This document shows positions 1-9,906 of a DNA stretch of 64,000 nt, piece by piece. Under the pieces are notes generated by a model, which was not told the origin of the DNA, searched no databases, and was given only the letters and a program-made list of their open reading frames with translations. The stretch comes from Ottelia alismoides (taxonomy: Eukaryota; Streptophyta; Magnoliopsida; Alismatales; Hydrocharitaceae), in NCBI GenBank assembly GCA_037367405.1, contig JAZKJV010010541.1:372001-436000 (forward strand), in the 5' to 3' direction. Each line of letters begins with the position of its first letter. The first letter of the stretch is position 1. The position numbers were made by a program, and so were the translations under genes.

Positions 1-579
1 ATGTCCCTAACCGACTTTAATGAAGCTACCATCTTAGAATTAGTCAGGTTCAGCTTATTCATGAGGCATGATACCACAAAGTCATTGATAGAGTTTGATA
101 ATGACAATACAATGAATTCGGACGGCACGCATGCATCATTTGTTCCTTAGAGTATCCAATGTAGAGAGATAACAAAACATTTTGATTACATGCTCTCGAA
201 CTAAAGTCCCTTCCTACATCTTGCAGCGAATAAGTTCTTTCCAGATATTGTAACATTAAGTGCGGTTTACGTCACAGAACATCTTTTCCAGATTCACCAT
301 TATATCCTAGGTTGTGTCCATCTCTACATGTTGATTTTGAAGCACATTGGACAAATACCCCAGAATATAACACCTAAGTAATGAGTGATCTTCATCATAT
401 TTTTCATTGTATTTATATTCTTCCAATGTAATAGGTTTTGAATTCTTGTTCTTTGTGAGCACATACTCGATGCGCTCCGCAGAAAGAACAATCTCCAAAT
501 TACAGAAATAGTTCGAATAATTTGGTCCGATCAATGGGTTGACCTCCAGAAGCATGCTGAGGGGGTTCACGGATTTCAA
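1..579 (-). pseudogene. Ty1/copia gag remnant (5' part, runs off the left edge)
   Basis: Reading leftward from 579, about 90 residues are open. They include LIGPNYSNYFCNLEIVLSAE, then a Y-K-Y-x-E-K-Y-D-E-D spacer and LLRCYILGYLSNVLQNQH. This matches the N-terminal layout of copia gag (the UBN2/gag-polypeptide family), where a G-x-N-Y-x-x-W-like core precedes the M-x-N-V/L-Q-x-Q helix; here the Trp is replaced by Phe. After a stop near 306 the reading continues in degraded form (YDIMVNLEKMF) towards position 1, with several stops and frame changes. Gag would form the particle that packages element RNA. The rest of the element lies left of the window; its leader, primer site and LTR lie right of element A, which interrupts it. 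Family assignment is by motif recognition, not by search. Confidence 0.7.
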
Positions 580-666
580 ATCTGATATTAGGAATGCAAT
601 TATTAGAACATATATACAATTATATATTCAAAATAAATTTCTTTGGTTACGGATTTTTAAATCAAA

Positions 667-671
667 GTAGT
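667..671. repeat. Target-site duplication of element A, left copy (GTAGT)
   Basis: Five bases directly outside the 5' LTR of A. The right copy at 13144-13148 reads ATAGT, one G/A transition away, as expected for an old methylated insertion. Confidence 0.55.
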
Positions 672-2208
672 TGATGAATCTCAGATTCATCACTTTAAAA
701 AGGATGAATTAAGCTTAAATCCCTAATATTCATGGGAATTTCTTCATTTATTTTGCATAATTAGCATTCATGTGTGTATTAATAAGAATTACATTTTATC
801 ACTCATTATTGCACAAAATAAGAAGCCAAAAATCTCATCCAAAATGACCTCTAAAATAGCCTAACTTCCCTGATTTTCTACTAATTCATGTTAGCTCCAA
901 ATAACTTGAAACCACCGCTATTGTGTGCATATTACTAATAAGAATAAATTAAAAAAATATATAAAATCACAAATTGAAATAAGTGGACAAAAAATCCAAA
1001 CCCTAGTTCTTGGATTTCTGGACTAAAACCTCGATATCTTCCCCATCCAGTGTGTGATTAGATCCTACTCACTTTTGAACTAATTTACCTTCAAATACCT
1101 TCAAAACAAGACTAAGTTCAAGTGAATCAGAGCTCGTACGTGAAAGTTGGATTTTGGGTCTCTTTTGTACATTTTGTATTTTAGCGGTTTTTGACCTATT
1201 ATTTTTTGTACATAATTGACTCATTTTTTTCTAATTCATTTGTCTTCTTTGATAAAAGTTTTATTAAAATATGCAAAAATCCAAATCCAAAATGAGATTA
1301 AAATCAAAGAAACTAACTGAATCCGAGTCTTCACTAACTGTATGTACAAAAATAGTCTTTTTCACAATTTATTTTATTTCCTCATTTTACTAATTAATAA
1401 AAATCCAAAAAAAATAGATTAATTTGTAAAAAATTATCTTTGATTTTATCCAATTTTTTTTGGAATTTTTTTGGTTTAAAATAATAAAAAAATTATAAAA
1501 CCCAAAATTAAGGTATTCTATGTACATGGGATACCCTAAAAATATCACTTTGCACAAACGATTGATTTTGGTTCTAGTCTCTTCATGAAAGTTGTAGTTC
1601 TCGTCGAGATGAGTAACTTTCTTGAAGAAAATTTTTCAATCCGAGGTTGTTTGTTATTTCTTTTTAAAATATCTTTATATTTATTTTTTCGAATTTTCTG
1701 GGGCTGAGACGTGGTGGCTCCTGGAGTCGCCACATGTCACCCATTTTAAAGCTTTTTATTAATTCATTTTTACAAAAAAATTAAAAATCCACGCACATGC
1801 AGCGCACGTGTCTCCTGCGTACACGCACTGCACATGCGTCCCCTCCGTCTGTTCCCCCGCCCCTTTCCTCTTTGGGCGGTTCCACCGTCTACGATTCCCC
1901 CTCCCAACCCTGCTGAAGTCGCCATCACCGGCCATCTTCCCATCTACAGCCATGCACCCTTCAATCCCCTTCCAATCAGATCTTCCTCTTCTCGCCCATC
2001 ACCAATCATTCCCTCCATCTTCCCAATCTTAAATCACCGCCACTCAATCCAATCCCCCTTTCCTCCTTGGGTTGCGCCGCCACCCTCTTCCGCGATCTCC
2101 TCCACCGTCACATCCTCAATATTCATCCAATCGTATCAATCAAGCTTGCAGTTTCTCCATCTGACCTCAATCTCACAAACCTTCCATCGCCGACCAACTT
2201 CTCTTCGC

Positions 2209-2220
2209 CTATAAAAAAAG
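2209..2220 (+). promoter_or_regulatory. TATA box of the element A 5' LTR promoter
   Basis: CTATAAAAAAAG sits between a C-rich upstream block and a C-rich downstream leader. It is retained unchanged in the 3' LTR at 11448-11459. The position in mid-LTR fits a U3/R boundary; transcription would run rightward into the element. Confidence 0.6.
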
Positions 2221-2818
2221 CAGCGTCACCCCTCCCTCAAACTTAATCCATTGACTAATGCTCTAAAGGAAAGATCGACCAGAGGTGACAACTCCACGCC
2301 ACGACGACACAACGAGATCCAAGGGTCCCCCCCCTCGTTGTAGCCCACGGTCGAGCTCCTCATGTTGTTGCTGCTTCTGCTCCGGCCATCCTTGAGCCGT
2401 CGAGCCAACACACAATCCACAGTCATCTTCATCAACTTCAGCCACCTGCAGCAGAAGGTCACCCTCTCCAGCGACCCTTCCGCATCGACTCCGCCGACCA
2501 CGCCTCTGCTCGCTACAGATTCTGCCTCTCCTCCACCCTCCAATGTCTTCGAGCTCCAACAATCACTCCCTCTGTAGCTGCAGTGCCCTCCGATGCCAGG
2601 GCCCCCTCCTCCATCCTCTCTACTCTCGACGTCGTCCGGAGGAATAACGCACCACCGCACAACACCAGGCTCCGAGCCCGAGGTCCTCCGACGTGCACAA
2701 TACGTGAGGAGGAAATGTCAGCAAGCTGCAACCCCCATGTGATCTACACTAGCGTACAGGAGAAATTTTGCAAAACAAGCCCCGGATCTTCGACTTATTA
2801 CAAGCAGCCCTAGCTCAG

Positions 2819-2843
2819 AGGTCACGTGCATCGCACGTGACCT
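2819..2843. promoter_or_regulatory. Twin CACGTG (G-box) inverted repeat in the A LTR
   Basis: AGGTCACGTGC, three bases, then GCACGTGACCT: an 11-bp perfect inverted repeat with a G-box core in each arm. It lies about 600 bp downstream of the TATA box, so it would be in the transcribed part of the LTR. In the 3' LTR (about 12047-12068) only the right arm keeps the motif. It could bind bZIP or bHLH factors, or fold as an RNA hairpin. Confidence 0.45.
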
Positions 2844-3934
2844 ACTGGGAATATTTCAAGCAAACCGCCTAACTCCCGCCTTATCCATCCAGGTCCAGCC
2901 ACCCTGGGGCACGTGCTTCGTAAGTTCTTCTAGGAAATTTTGTAGTCGACCCCCCAACAATCCTGGTAATTACATTTCAGTCCTTTCACTGCATTTTCTA
3001 TTTTAATTTAATTATTGTTATTTGCATTGAAATCCCCTATGTTACCTTATTATTTTGAACCTCTTTATTGCATCATTTTGTTTTTTAAAAAATAGCATGA
3101 TATTCTAATTCTTGACATTGTGGCATATGCTGGATATTTTTGTGGTCTATGGTTAATTATTAATTTCGTACAGAATTGCATATTTTATCATTATGTGCTT
3201 TGAAGTTCATAACTAATAAAGCATTGCTCTAAAAATTACCAAAAATTCACATAATTGAGGATTAATTTTGTTTATCATCATTCCCAAAAGGAATTGCATT
3301 TGCATGCATGGTTTGCCCTATAAAAATCATTTTGCATATTTCAATCTTCAATTATTAATAGGTATTAAATCTAGTATTTCTGAGGTTTAGGATTTTTCTA
3401 AGATCAATCACATAGTGATAGATCTTAGATAATTTTATCCCTTAAAAATAATTAGGCTTAATATTTATTACAATTAATTATTGAAATTTATTATGTTTGC
3501 ATTCAAAAATTCATAAAATATTCATCTTGCATCAAAAAATTCAAAAAAAAATTACATCGCATTCATTTCATCATATTTAACATCTCGGCCAAGTTTCATA
3601 ATTTTTGGACATCGGCAGATTGACATTTATTTTTTAGTCCTTAAAATTATCCTAATTTTCATTTTGCATCCCAAATTATATTAAAAAATACCAAAAAAAT
3701 ACCCCTTGAAAATCGTGCATGAACTTTGACAAACAAAATTTTAGTTTGTTCCTTTACCTCCTTGAGTTCGACCTTGGAACATGCCCAAGTAAAATAAACA
3801 TAAAACCATGCTGAATAAAATCGATCAATTTCTTTTGGTTATTTCTGACCGACTCTGAATTCCCACCTACAACAAAATGACAGATTAAACATTAATTCAC
3901 GTAGACTAACTCAGGGAATCGTGGGATCATCAGA

Positions 3935-3952
3935 TGGTGTTGTTGTCGAGGT
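3935..3952 (+). other. Primer-binding site of element A (tRNA-Asp type, decayed)
   Basis: Two bases after the LTR end. TGGTGTTGTTGTCGAGGT matches the plant tRNA-Asp complement TGGCGCCGTTGCCGGGGA at 12 of 18 positions. Five of the six differences are C-to-T or G-to-A. Elements B and D have better copies of the same site. Confidence 0.65.
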
Positions 3953-5432
3953 GGAAAACGGATTGTCTAAAGTTTTTTTGTGTTCAGTTTTCTGCATTCG
4001 GGTAGTCTGACCCTCGAATCATCATTGTATATTTTCCATAATTTCTTTCTGCATTTATTTTATTTCTAACAATTATTTCCTTATTTTATTTTTGTTTAAT
4101 TTTTTTGTCATTCTCTTACACTCCCTTTGTTATTTTTCTAGCAAGGTACCCGACGTACATGGAGCAGTTTCTCACAAAACTGACGCATATTCACCGAAGC
4201 CCGAAAAAAACCCAAATAAAATTAAGATCGAGTCAAGTCGTGAGAGAGCATAGAGTCAGTATTTATTTCTTTGCAATTTTAATTTCTGTAATTAATTGCT
4301 CATTATATCGGTGTCCGTTTGGACTCTCGCATGTGTAACAAGACCTTGAACTTTTTTTGTGGTGTGTCGTGGCCTGTTTCACTCTTCGGTGAGGGTGGGG
4401 CCCGACTTGAGAGGCTCGTTGGTGAGACCTGCACATACTGCTATCAGAGCTTTTAAAATTTATTATTTGTGCTCGTAGAATCTAGAATCACATTGCACTT
4501 TATTCAAGACACACATTAGATCATTCAACTTAGTCAAAAAATTAACTCATTTTTACCCAGCTAATAGAACTTTCTGCTAGGTGCGGTTTTAATCGGCTTG
4601 CATTCATATAGATTAATTTTTTCAATTCTTGTATTGCATCCCACATGAAGATTGTGAGGAATCATTGTAAGTCTTCTATCTGAGCATACATTATTATTTC
4701 ACGTGCATCGACTTTTTCCGAATTTCTCCCTCCTATTTTGTCACATAATTTTAAAGAAAATTGGGACTGGATGGTAGACGTGTATTTGTGTTCACCTAAT
4801 TTTTCAGTGATCATCTAATTGAAATTTGTACTGCTAAATATAGCCGACTAAATCAACTCATAAAATCAAGAATTTTTGCAGGAGAGCAACCCCGACCTTG
4901 TATTCATTTTATTTTTTTGAGTGAGCGAGAGACTACACTTAAGGCTCGAGCCCAAATCCGGATTTTCATATTTACTACTGTATCTATAAAATTGATTAGC
5001 TACTTCTCAGTGAGGGTCTACGGGAAGTCGGTAAATGGTCCGGATTTCCTTAGCAGAGTGGGTGGATTAAAGGACACTGTGTAAGGCTCCGTCCTTAAGT
5101 AACACGGGTAGTCATTTTACGGTCCCTACTTACACTCATACTGGCTGAAAGTAGGTGCATCTAGTCATAATAATTCGGGCCAGTCATTAAGAAATTTTCC
5201 GGCACCTAACAACTCGCTAATTATTTTCCAAGATTGATTATCACCAACTAAAAATTGAAAAGATAATTGACGAACTCTTATGGCTTCATTGTGTGAGTTG
5301 GTGAACCTGGGGTTTGAGTTGTGTTTGCATTGGTATGCGTGAACTGATCTAGAATATCCAAAACCGCACACTTATGCCACCATTCTCCTTGATTTAAAAT
5401 CTCGAATTTCTACTGTTGAGTATCCCGAACAC
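3953..5432 (+). other. Element A leader, no supported gene
   Basis: About 1.5 kb of AT-rich non-coding sequence between primer site and first ORF. It contains TGCTATCAGAGC at 4439-4450, one base from an initiator-Met primer site, and a GC-richer patch at 4360-4440. I cannot tell whether that is a chance match or the edge of a further nested LTR. Confidence 0.4.
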
Positions 5433-5828
5433 TTGAACATGACAACTTGTTCGCCTTCTTCAAAGATAACTAGACAATTGTCCGAGTACCCATCAGATTT
5501 ATACTATGAAAATGGATTCGTCTCAGTTAGACCCAAAGCTTCAAAACCCACTCCAATCAGACATCATCCAACTTTCACAGGAGACTCTCACCCACAAATA
5601 GAGACAACCCTCTCTACAAATCTCATCTACTCCATGAATGACAATCCTTTATATTATGATCATACAATCAATCCTTCTTACTATGTGAATGTCAGTCCTT
5701 CATTCGTGGGAGACTCTAACCACAGGATAATTCCGATCGAATTTAAGACATCTTCACATCTTCCTCCTCTCCCACCTTTGACCATAAATGAGCAACTACC
5801 ATCTTGGATTCACTTATTTCTCATCTGA
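5433..5828 (+). pseudogene. Element A gag-like / unknown ORF, first part
   Basis: A 131-residue open frame rich in Pro, Ser, Asn and Tyr, ending with NEQLPSWIH. Coding signal continues past the stop in another frame: DNLPSWINHDNPIF appears near 6020-6060, and a third readable patch near 6120-6240 includes HGQRNGLYSDQLYMFESHHE. It occupies the gag position between leader and protease, but I see neither the usual gypsy gag core nor a CCHC zinc knuckle. I do not recognise the family. It may be a diverged gag of a non-autonomous lineage; the element E protein at 34806 occupies the same place but is not clearly alignable. Stops and frame changes show it is dead. Confidence 0.4.
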
Positions 5829-6479
5829 ACTCATGGACCATTTGAAGGTCAAATCAATTTTGAGACAAATGACCGACCGAGATAGCAACTCCAACTAACT
5901 TCAATCTCTCCTCATCATATTGTTGGAACAGGTCAATACTTCGCAAATACACAATTCGATTTAACCATTAAAAATAAAATGGAAATCCTAACAGATCAAG
6001 GGGATTGGCCCACACCTGATAATCTTCCATCTTGGATTAACCATGACAATCCCATTTTCAGACATGACACTCATACAGAGGACTAGACTGATGATATCGA
6101 TATACATAAACCATGTATGTTGACTCCACAGTATAAGGGTCCGACCAATCATGGTCAAAGGAATGGACTCTACTCAGACCAACTATACATGTTCGAATCA
6201 CACCATGAGACATATGGTTTCTATCCTATTGAGCAGACACCTTTCCATGATTTTTGAGGAGAAAATTTCGATCGATCATGCAATGGATATTCCAAGAGAA
6301 TCTTGTCTCAGGTCATACATGAAAATAAAAGATGTAACGACTGGATGTCAAATTCAAAAATGAGAAACCACGCAGACTGCTCCTGGAAATTCTCTAGAGG
6401 ATGAAATTTCGAGGATAAGTAAGAGATATGAATTGATGGAGGAAAAATTCAAAAATTTCACTGATCAAATAATTTCATT

Positions 6480-6925
6480 TTATGGAACCTGACGTATGAA
6501 AGTAGAGGATGAAATAACTTACCGAGAATGTTCAGAGACTGGGTGAATTCTCATTGATGCTCAACATCAATGATCGTGAAGTCTAATTTGAGCAGAGCAC
6601 CTTGGAATGTAACGATGACATAAATTGTTCCTCTCGGCTGCTTTATAGATCGATCAGCCAGTTGAACGATCTCTCTTATTTTCCTGGTAGGTTATAGTTT
6701 GAGCTTGTTAAATACAGAGGTCGGGAGGATATTGATTGGTGAGTCGTCATCAATTAAAGCATGGGTGAAAATTGTGTCTCTGATTCTACAGTCAAATCTG
6801 GGCAACTGCTTCACTATGCGGCTCTTGGTTTTTCTCCTCAACACCAAGGAGGTGGCCATTGACAAAATATGTCTTTCAGTCCTTATTCTTATCCTGCCCG
6901 ATTTTTTCATCATTAATTTGTTCAT
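6480..6925 (-). pseudogene. Retropepsin-like protease, inverted inside element A
   Basis: Read on the minus strand: RTERHILSMATS, then the active-site region ALIDDDSPINILP (about 6757-6722), then QLADRSIKQPRGTIYVIV and finally an ILGK remnant near 6490. The order matches the aspartic protease of Athila/Tat pol: flap region, D-S/T-G-like loop, hydrophobic strand, ILG. The catalytic D-S-G is altered to D-D-S, so it is probably inactive. The orientation is opposite to the LTRs, primer site, polypurine tract and the other ORFs of A, so a segment of at least about 450 bp has been inverted. Element E has the same protease in the normal orientation (35500-35955), with matching ERHILTMAT and SSINIIP. 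Confidence 0.65.
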
Positions 6926-7296
6926 TACAAATCCTTTAAGGTCGGGGAGTGTTCAATGGCCTGTATCAAGGGAAGTTCAAAAATCAATCTTTTCTCTAAT
7001 GCTTACCATACAGTAGGATCCGAATTCTTCAGATCTTCTTTAATTTCTATTTATATGTATTTTCCTGGATTTTGAATTTTTTGGGTATTTTTTAATATTT
7101 CAACTTTTTTGGTATTTTCTATGTGGTGTGGTGATGTGGTGTTTTCCGTAAATGATGAGGGGTTTTGATATGTTGAGTCAGAATCAGAGTCATTCCTAGG
7201 AGAGTAATATGCAGAAGTGTTGCTGTAAGAGTCGTCCCTAGGGTGAACATTGTCTATGGGTTTCTAAATATCCTCTGCAAATAAACCTGATACCGG
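6926..7296 (+). other. Element A internal spacer, no supported gene
   Basis: AT-rich, with short open frames only. It contains the right-hand border of the inverted protease segment, which I cannot place precisely. Confidence 0.3.
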
Positions 7297-8190
7297 AATG
7301 CACCAACATTATGTCAATAGAGAATAAATATGCAAAGACTCTCCCCATTTTTCCATTTCCTACTGCTCTCACCATGGGAAAGTGATTCTTATATGACCCT
7401 GAGACATATGCATGGGCTCACCCTGAGTAATCTGAAACCTTCTCTGACTACTTTGTCCAAATCAATCCAACTCAGGAGTGCACCAACATTAAGAAAACTA
7501 AGAACAAATATGTGAGATGGACATCGACCAAGGAGAAAATTTTCAATGGCTATTCACCTGGAGACTAAGGTGTCAACACCTCACTCCCATGACTAACACC
7601 TTCATTAAACAAAATGGTGTTCCTTCATCAAAAAAGAAAGTCACCTTCGACCTTCTAGAAGAGGAATCGTTTGATGATCCCTCATCAGGTCCTGAAAGGG
7701 TTATCTACATGAGTGAGGTCTATTCGGCAGTTCTAAAACCCTATCTTCTCAAGGATCCAAACTTCGATTCCCATTGGATGACTCTCGTTCCTCACTATTA
7801 TTCATCCATAGCCGATTCTCCTTGACTCATTAAATATACTGGAATAATTTCCTATGAGCTGACTGAGACTGGTGCTTCAGAGTATTCATCATCAGAGGAC
7901 GAAACACTTGATCCCAAGAAAGAACAAATTCTGAGAAAACAACTAAAGCAACTAAATAACAAGAATATCTGGAGTGCCTCCACTTTCAAATACTATTCCC
8001 CTGAGGATAACTCTGATGATGGTTATATTTCATCTGATTCATACGCTTCATCTACTCTCTAGCATGATTTCTCTGAGGATAACAACAATAATGGTTTGGA
8101 ATCACATACTTCATCTCCTACTTATGATTATGATCTCCCACCACACACTCACAAAAAGATCAGCCAAAAACTGCCTTAATCACCGGCTAC
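7297..8190 (+). pseudogene. Element A acidic ORF with KKVTF motif
   Basis: Pieces of one acidic protein in shifting frames. Near 7297-7512 two imperfect peptide repeats occur (ECTNIMSIENKYAK and ECTNIKKTKNKYVR). From 7517 an open frame of 102 residues includes SSKKKVTFDLLEEESFDD. After a stop near 7825 the same frame continues: ETGASEYSSSEDETLDPKKE, KYYSPEDNSDDGYISSDSY. It lies where RT and integrase would be in a full gypsy element, just upstream of the stem-loop array, as the acidic ORF of element E does (36103-36630, ending SRKKVRF). No known domain recognised. Ser/Asp/Glu-rich composition suggests a disordered protein or linker. Confidence 0.4.
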
Positions 8191-8233
8191 CCTCCCCCCT
8201 GACCTCATCGGTCTCCTTGCACATCTTCTTCCT

Positions 8234-8626
8234 CTACTTAGGTCTAGGCCTAAGTACGAGGGGGACCAATGCAATCTGTATATACCATTCTCCTCATCAA
8301 CTCCTTCTCACTATCGCTCCATTTTCACCTTCTTCCATACTTAGGCTGATCAGATTCTAAGTATGGGGGAACCGATGCCCATCTGTATAGACTCTCTGCA
8401 TTTACATATCCCGACCGCCTCATTTTTGCTCTTCTTCTATACTTAGGCTATTCATAGGCTAAGTATAGGGGGCGGGCCGATCTATCTTTTTCTTTTTCTT
8501 CACTCTCTCATGCTTAGCCCGAGCCATGTTTTCTCTACAATTTTTGTGCTCTAAGGACACATCACTCGCTAAGTATAGGGAGGTGTGTATATATACTGTG
8601 TATATATTTTACCCATAGCTCGTACT
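8234..8626 (+). repeat. Stem-loop / polypurine-like array of element A
   Basis: Three stem-loops, then a long unit. Stem 1: TACTTAGG 8235-8242 with CCTAAGTA 8249-8256. Stem 2: CCATACTTAG 8335-8344 with CTAAGTATGG 8357-8366. Stem 3: CTATACTTAG 8437-8446 with CTAAGTATAG 8459-8468. Each is followed by a G-run. The long unit (8509-8626) has left arm ATGCTTAGCCCGAGC, right arm GCTAAGTATAGGG and a third arm ACCCATAGCTCGTAC (8611-8625). The same arrangement occurs in elements B, C and E. Confidence 0.75.
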
Positions 8627-9893
8627 TTCGCGTAAGTCTATATGTATTGACGAGGTGGGTAAGTAACTTGAAAAAAAAACAAAAAAAAGTTTTCCTACTA
8701 ACAATGATTGTGTCTAACCAAAAATTTGAAAAAAATGGCTACTTTTTCATTTCGGCATAAAATTTTTTTCCTTGCATTAAAAAAAATTAAGCACAAAAGT
8801 CAAAAAAAATTATCTGTATTTCCCACACATGGACATCATCCAACATTACATGCATTTGCATTTGTGAAAAGTCCTTGTGTTCTGAACCGAGTTATGAGCA
8901 AAAACCGAGAGTGGTCTAAACTTGACCTTAATCCACCTAATTTTCAGAGGAACTTTACCGAGAAATAGGATTTTAGAATCTTCGGGTCTATGGCTTAATT
9001 CTTCATGTTCCACATGACAATGCGCAACGTTGGACTCTTAGTGTCTAACCTAGTCTCTTCATTCTGGGTACGACTCTAGAATAGGGAATTAATTTGTACT
9101 CTCGTACTATGCACTTAGCTAAACTCAGACGGGGTGTTGGAAGACGGTGTGAGTTTCTTTTCTGGTAGCATGGTCATCTAAAGACCGTTGTACGAGTTGA
9201 AATAAAGCTTCGAAAAAGGGATGGACGGTTGGGCACAATTTTTTCTAAGACCCCAAAACATGTATGGAAAAAAGATTCCATATCTGTAGGGGCACAACAA
9301 GATCCATGTAGAGCTACCAAAAATCCAAATACAAAGAAGCCTACTACCAAATAAATATTTGACCGAAAAAAGGTCCAAGATTCAAGAAAAACTACAGATC
9401 TTGGTGAAGAATTGACTAAACTGGCCAGCTTCACAAGGAGATGTGACTACACTGATCACTCTCTAGTTCTTTTCTCCTCCTTTTAACTTCTCCCTCTATT
9501 CGATTGTGAACACAGTGCGACAGACCTTAGAAGGAAATACCTGACTCCCCGAGGATGAGTTATTGGAGAGGAGGCTTGCATGGTAGTCTGACATTCTGGA
9601 TGGGAACAACTAAAACTTTTCACACACATGAGTTGATTTTTCAATGTTCAGGGGGTATGCTTTGGGAGGAGGATTGATTTAAGATGACTTCTGAGCCGAA
9701 ACGATGATAATGATGTGTTGAACTTGAAGGTTGTTGATTTTAAAATTCTAAGTCTCACAGAAGTTCCGTCAAACTAATAATCCAAAGGTCAGGTCTATTT
9801 TCATTTTCACCTTCTGCTCATGGTCTTTGTATGGAACCCAATATCATTTCACATCATTGCATTTCTTTTGATTCTCATGGACGAGCATGGTTT
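8627..9893 (+). other. Element A 3' non-coding region
   Basis: No supported ORF. Short blocks resemble the 3' regions of E and C, for example GCTTCGAAAAAGGGATGG near 9208 and AGACCTTAGAAGGAAATACC near 9522, followed by a 'CTCCCCGAGGA' block. Confidence 0.5.
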
Positions 9894-9906
9894 AAGTATA
9901 GGGGGA
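9894..9906 (+). other. Polypurine tract of element A
   Basis: AAGTATAGGGGGA immediately before the 3' LTR. This is the expected plus-strand primer. The same word ends the stem-loops of the upstream array. Confidence 0.75.

Larger units (their letters stand above)
672..3932 (+). repeat. Element A 5' LTR
   Basis: Starts with the palindrome arms TGATGAATCT and AGATTCATCA around one C, and ends ATCATCA. Outer thirds are AT-rich. The middle (about 1790-2950) is pyrimidine- and CpG-rich and contains a TATA box and several CACGTG motifs. The direct partner is at 9907-13143. ORFs inside it (1834-2214 plus, 2226-2660 minus) are chance ORFs of the C-rich core. Confidence 0.85.

Noticed and set aside
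1834..2660. Proline/serine-rich ORFs near 1834-2214 (plus) and 2226-2660 (minus)
   Set aside because: C-rich promoter core of the A LTR; the 3' LTR copy has different stops and frames.
8234..8626. Regularly spaced palindromic repeats as a CRISPR-like array
   Set aside because: Spacing is irregular, stems are degenerate, they sit inside a plant retroelement and recur at the same place in four elements.
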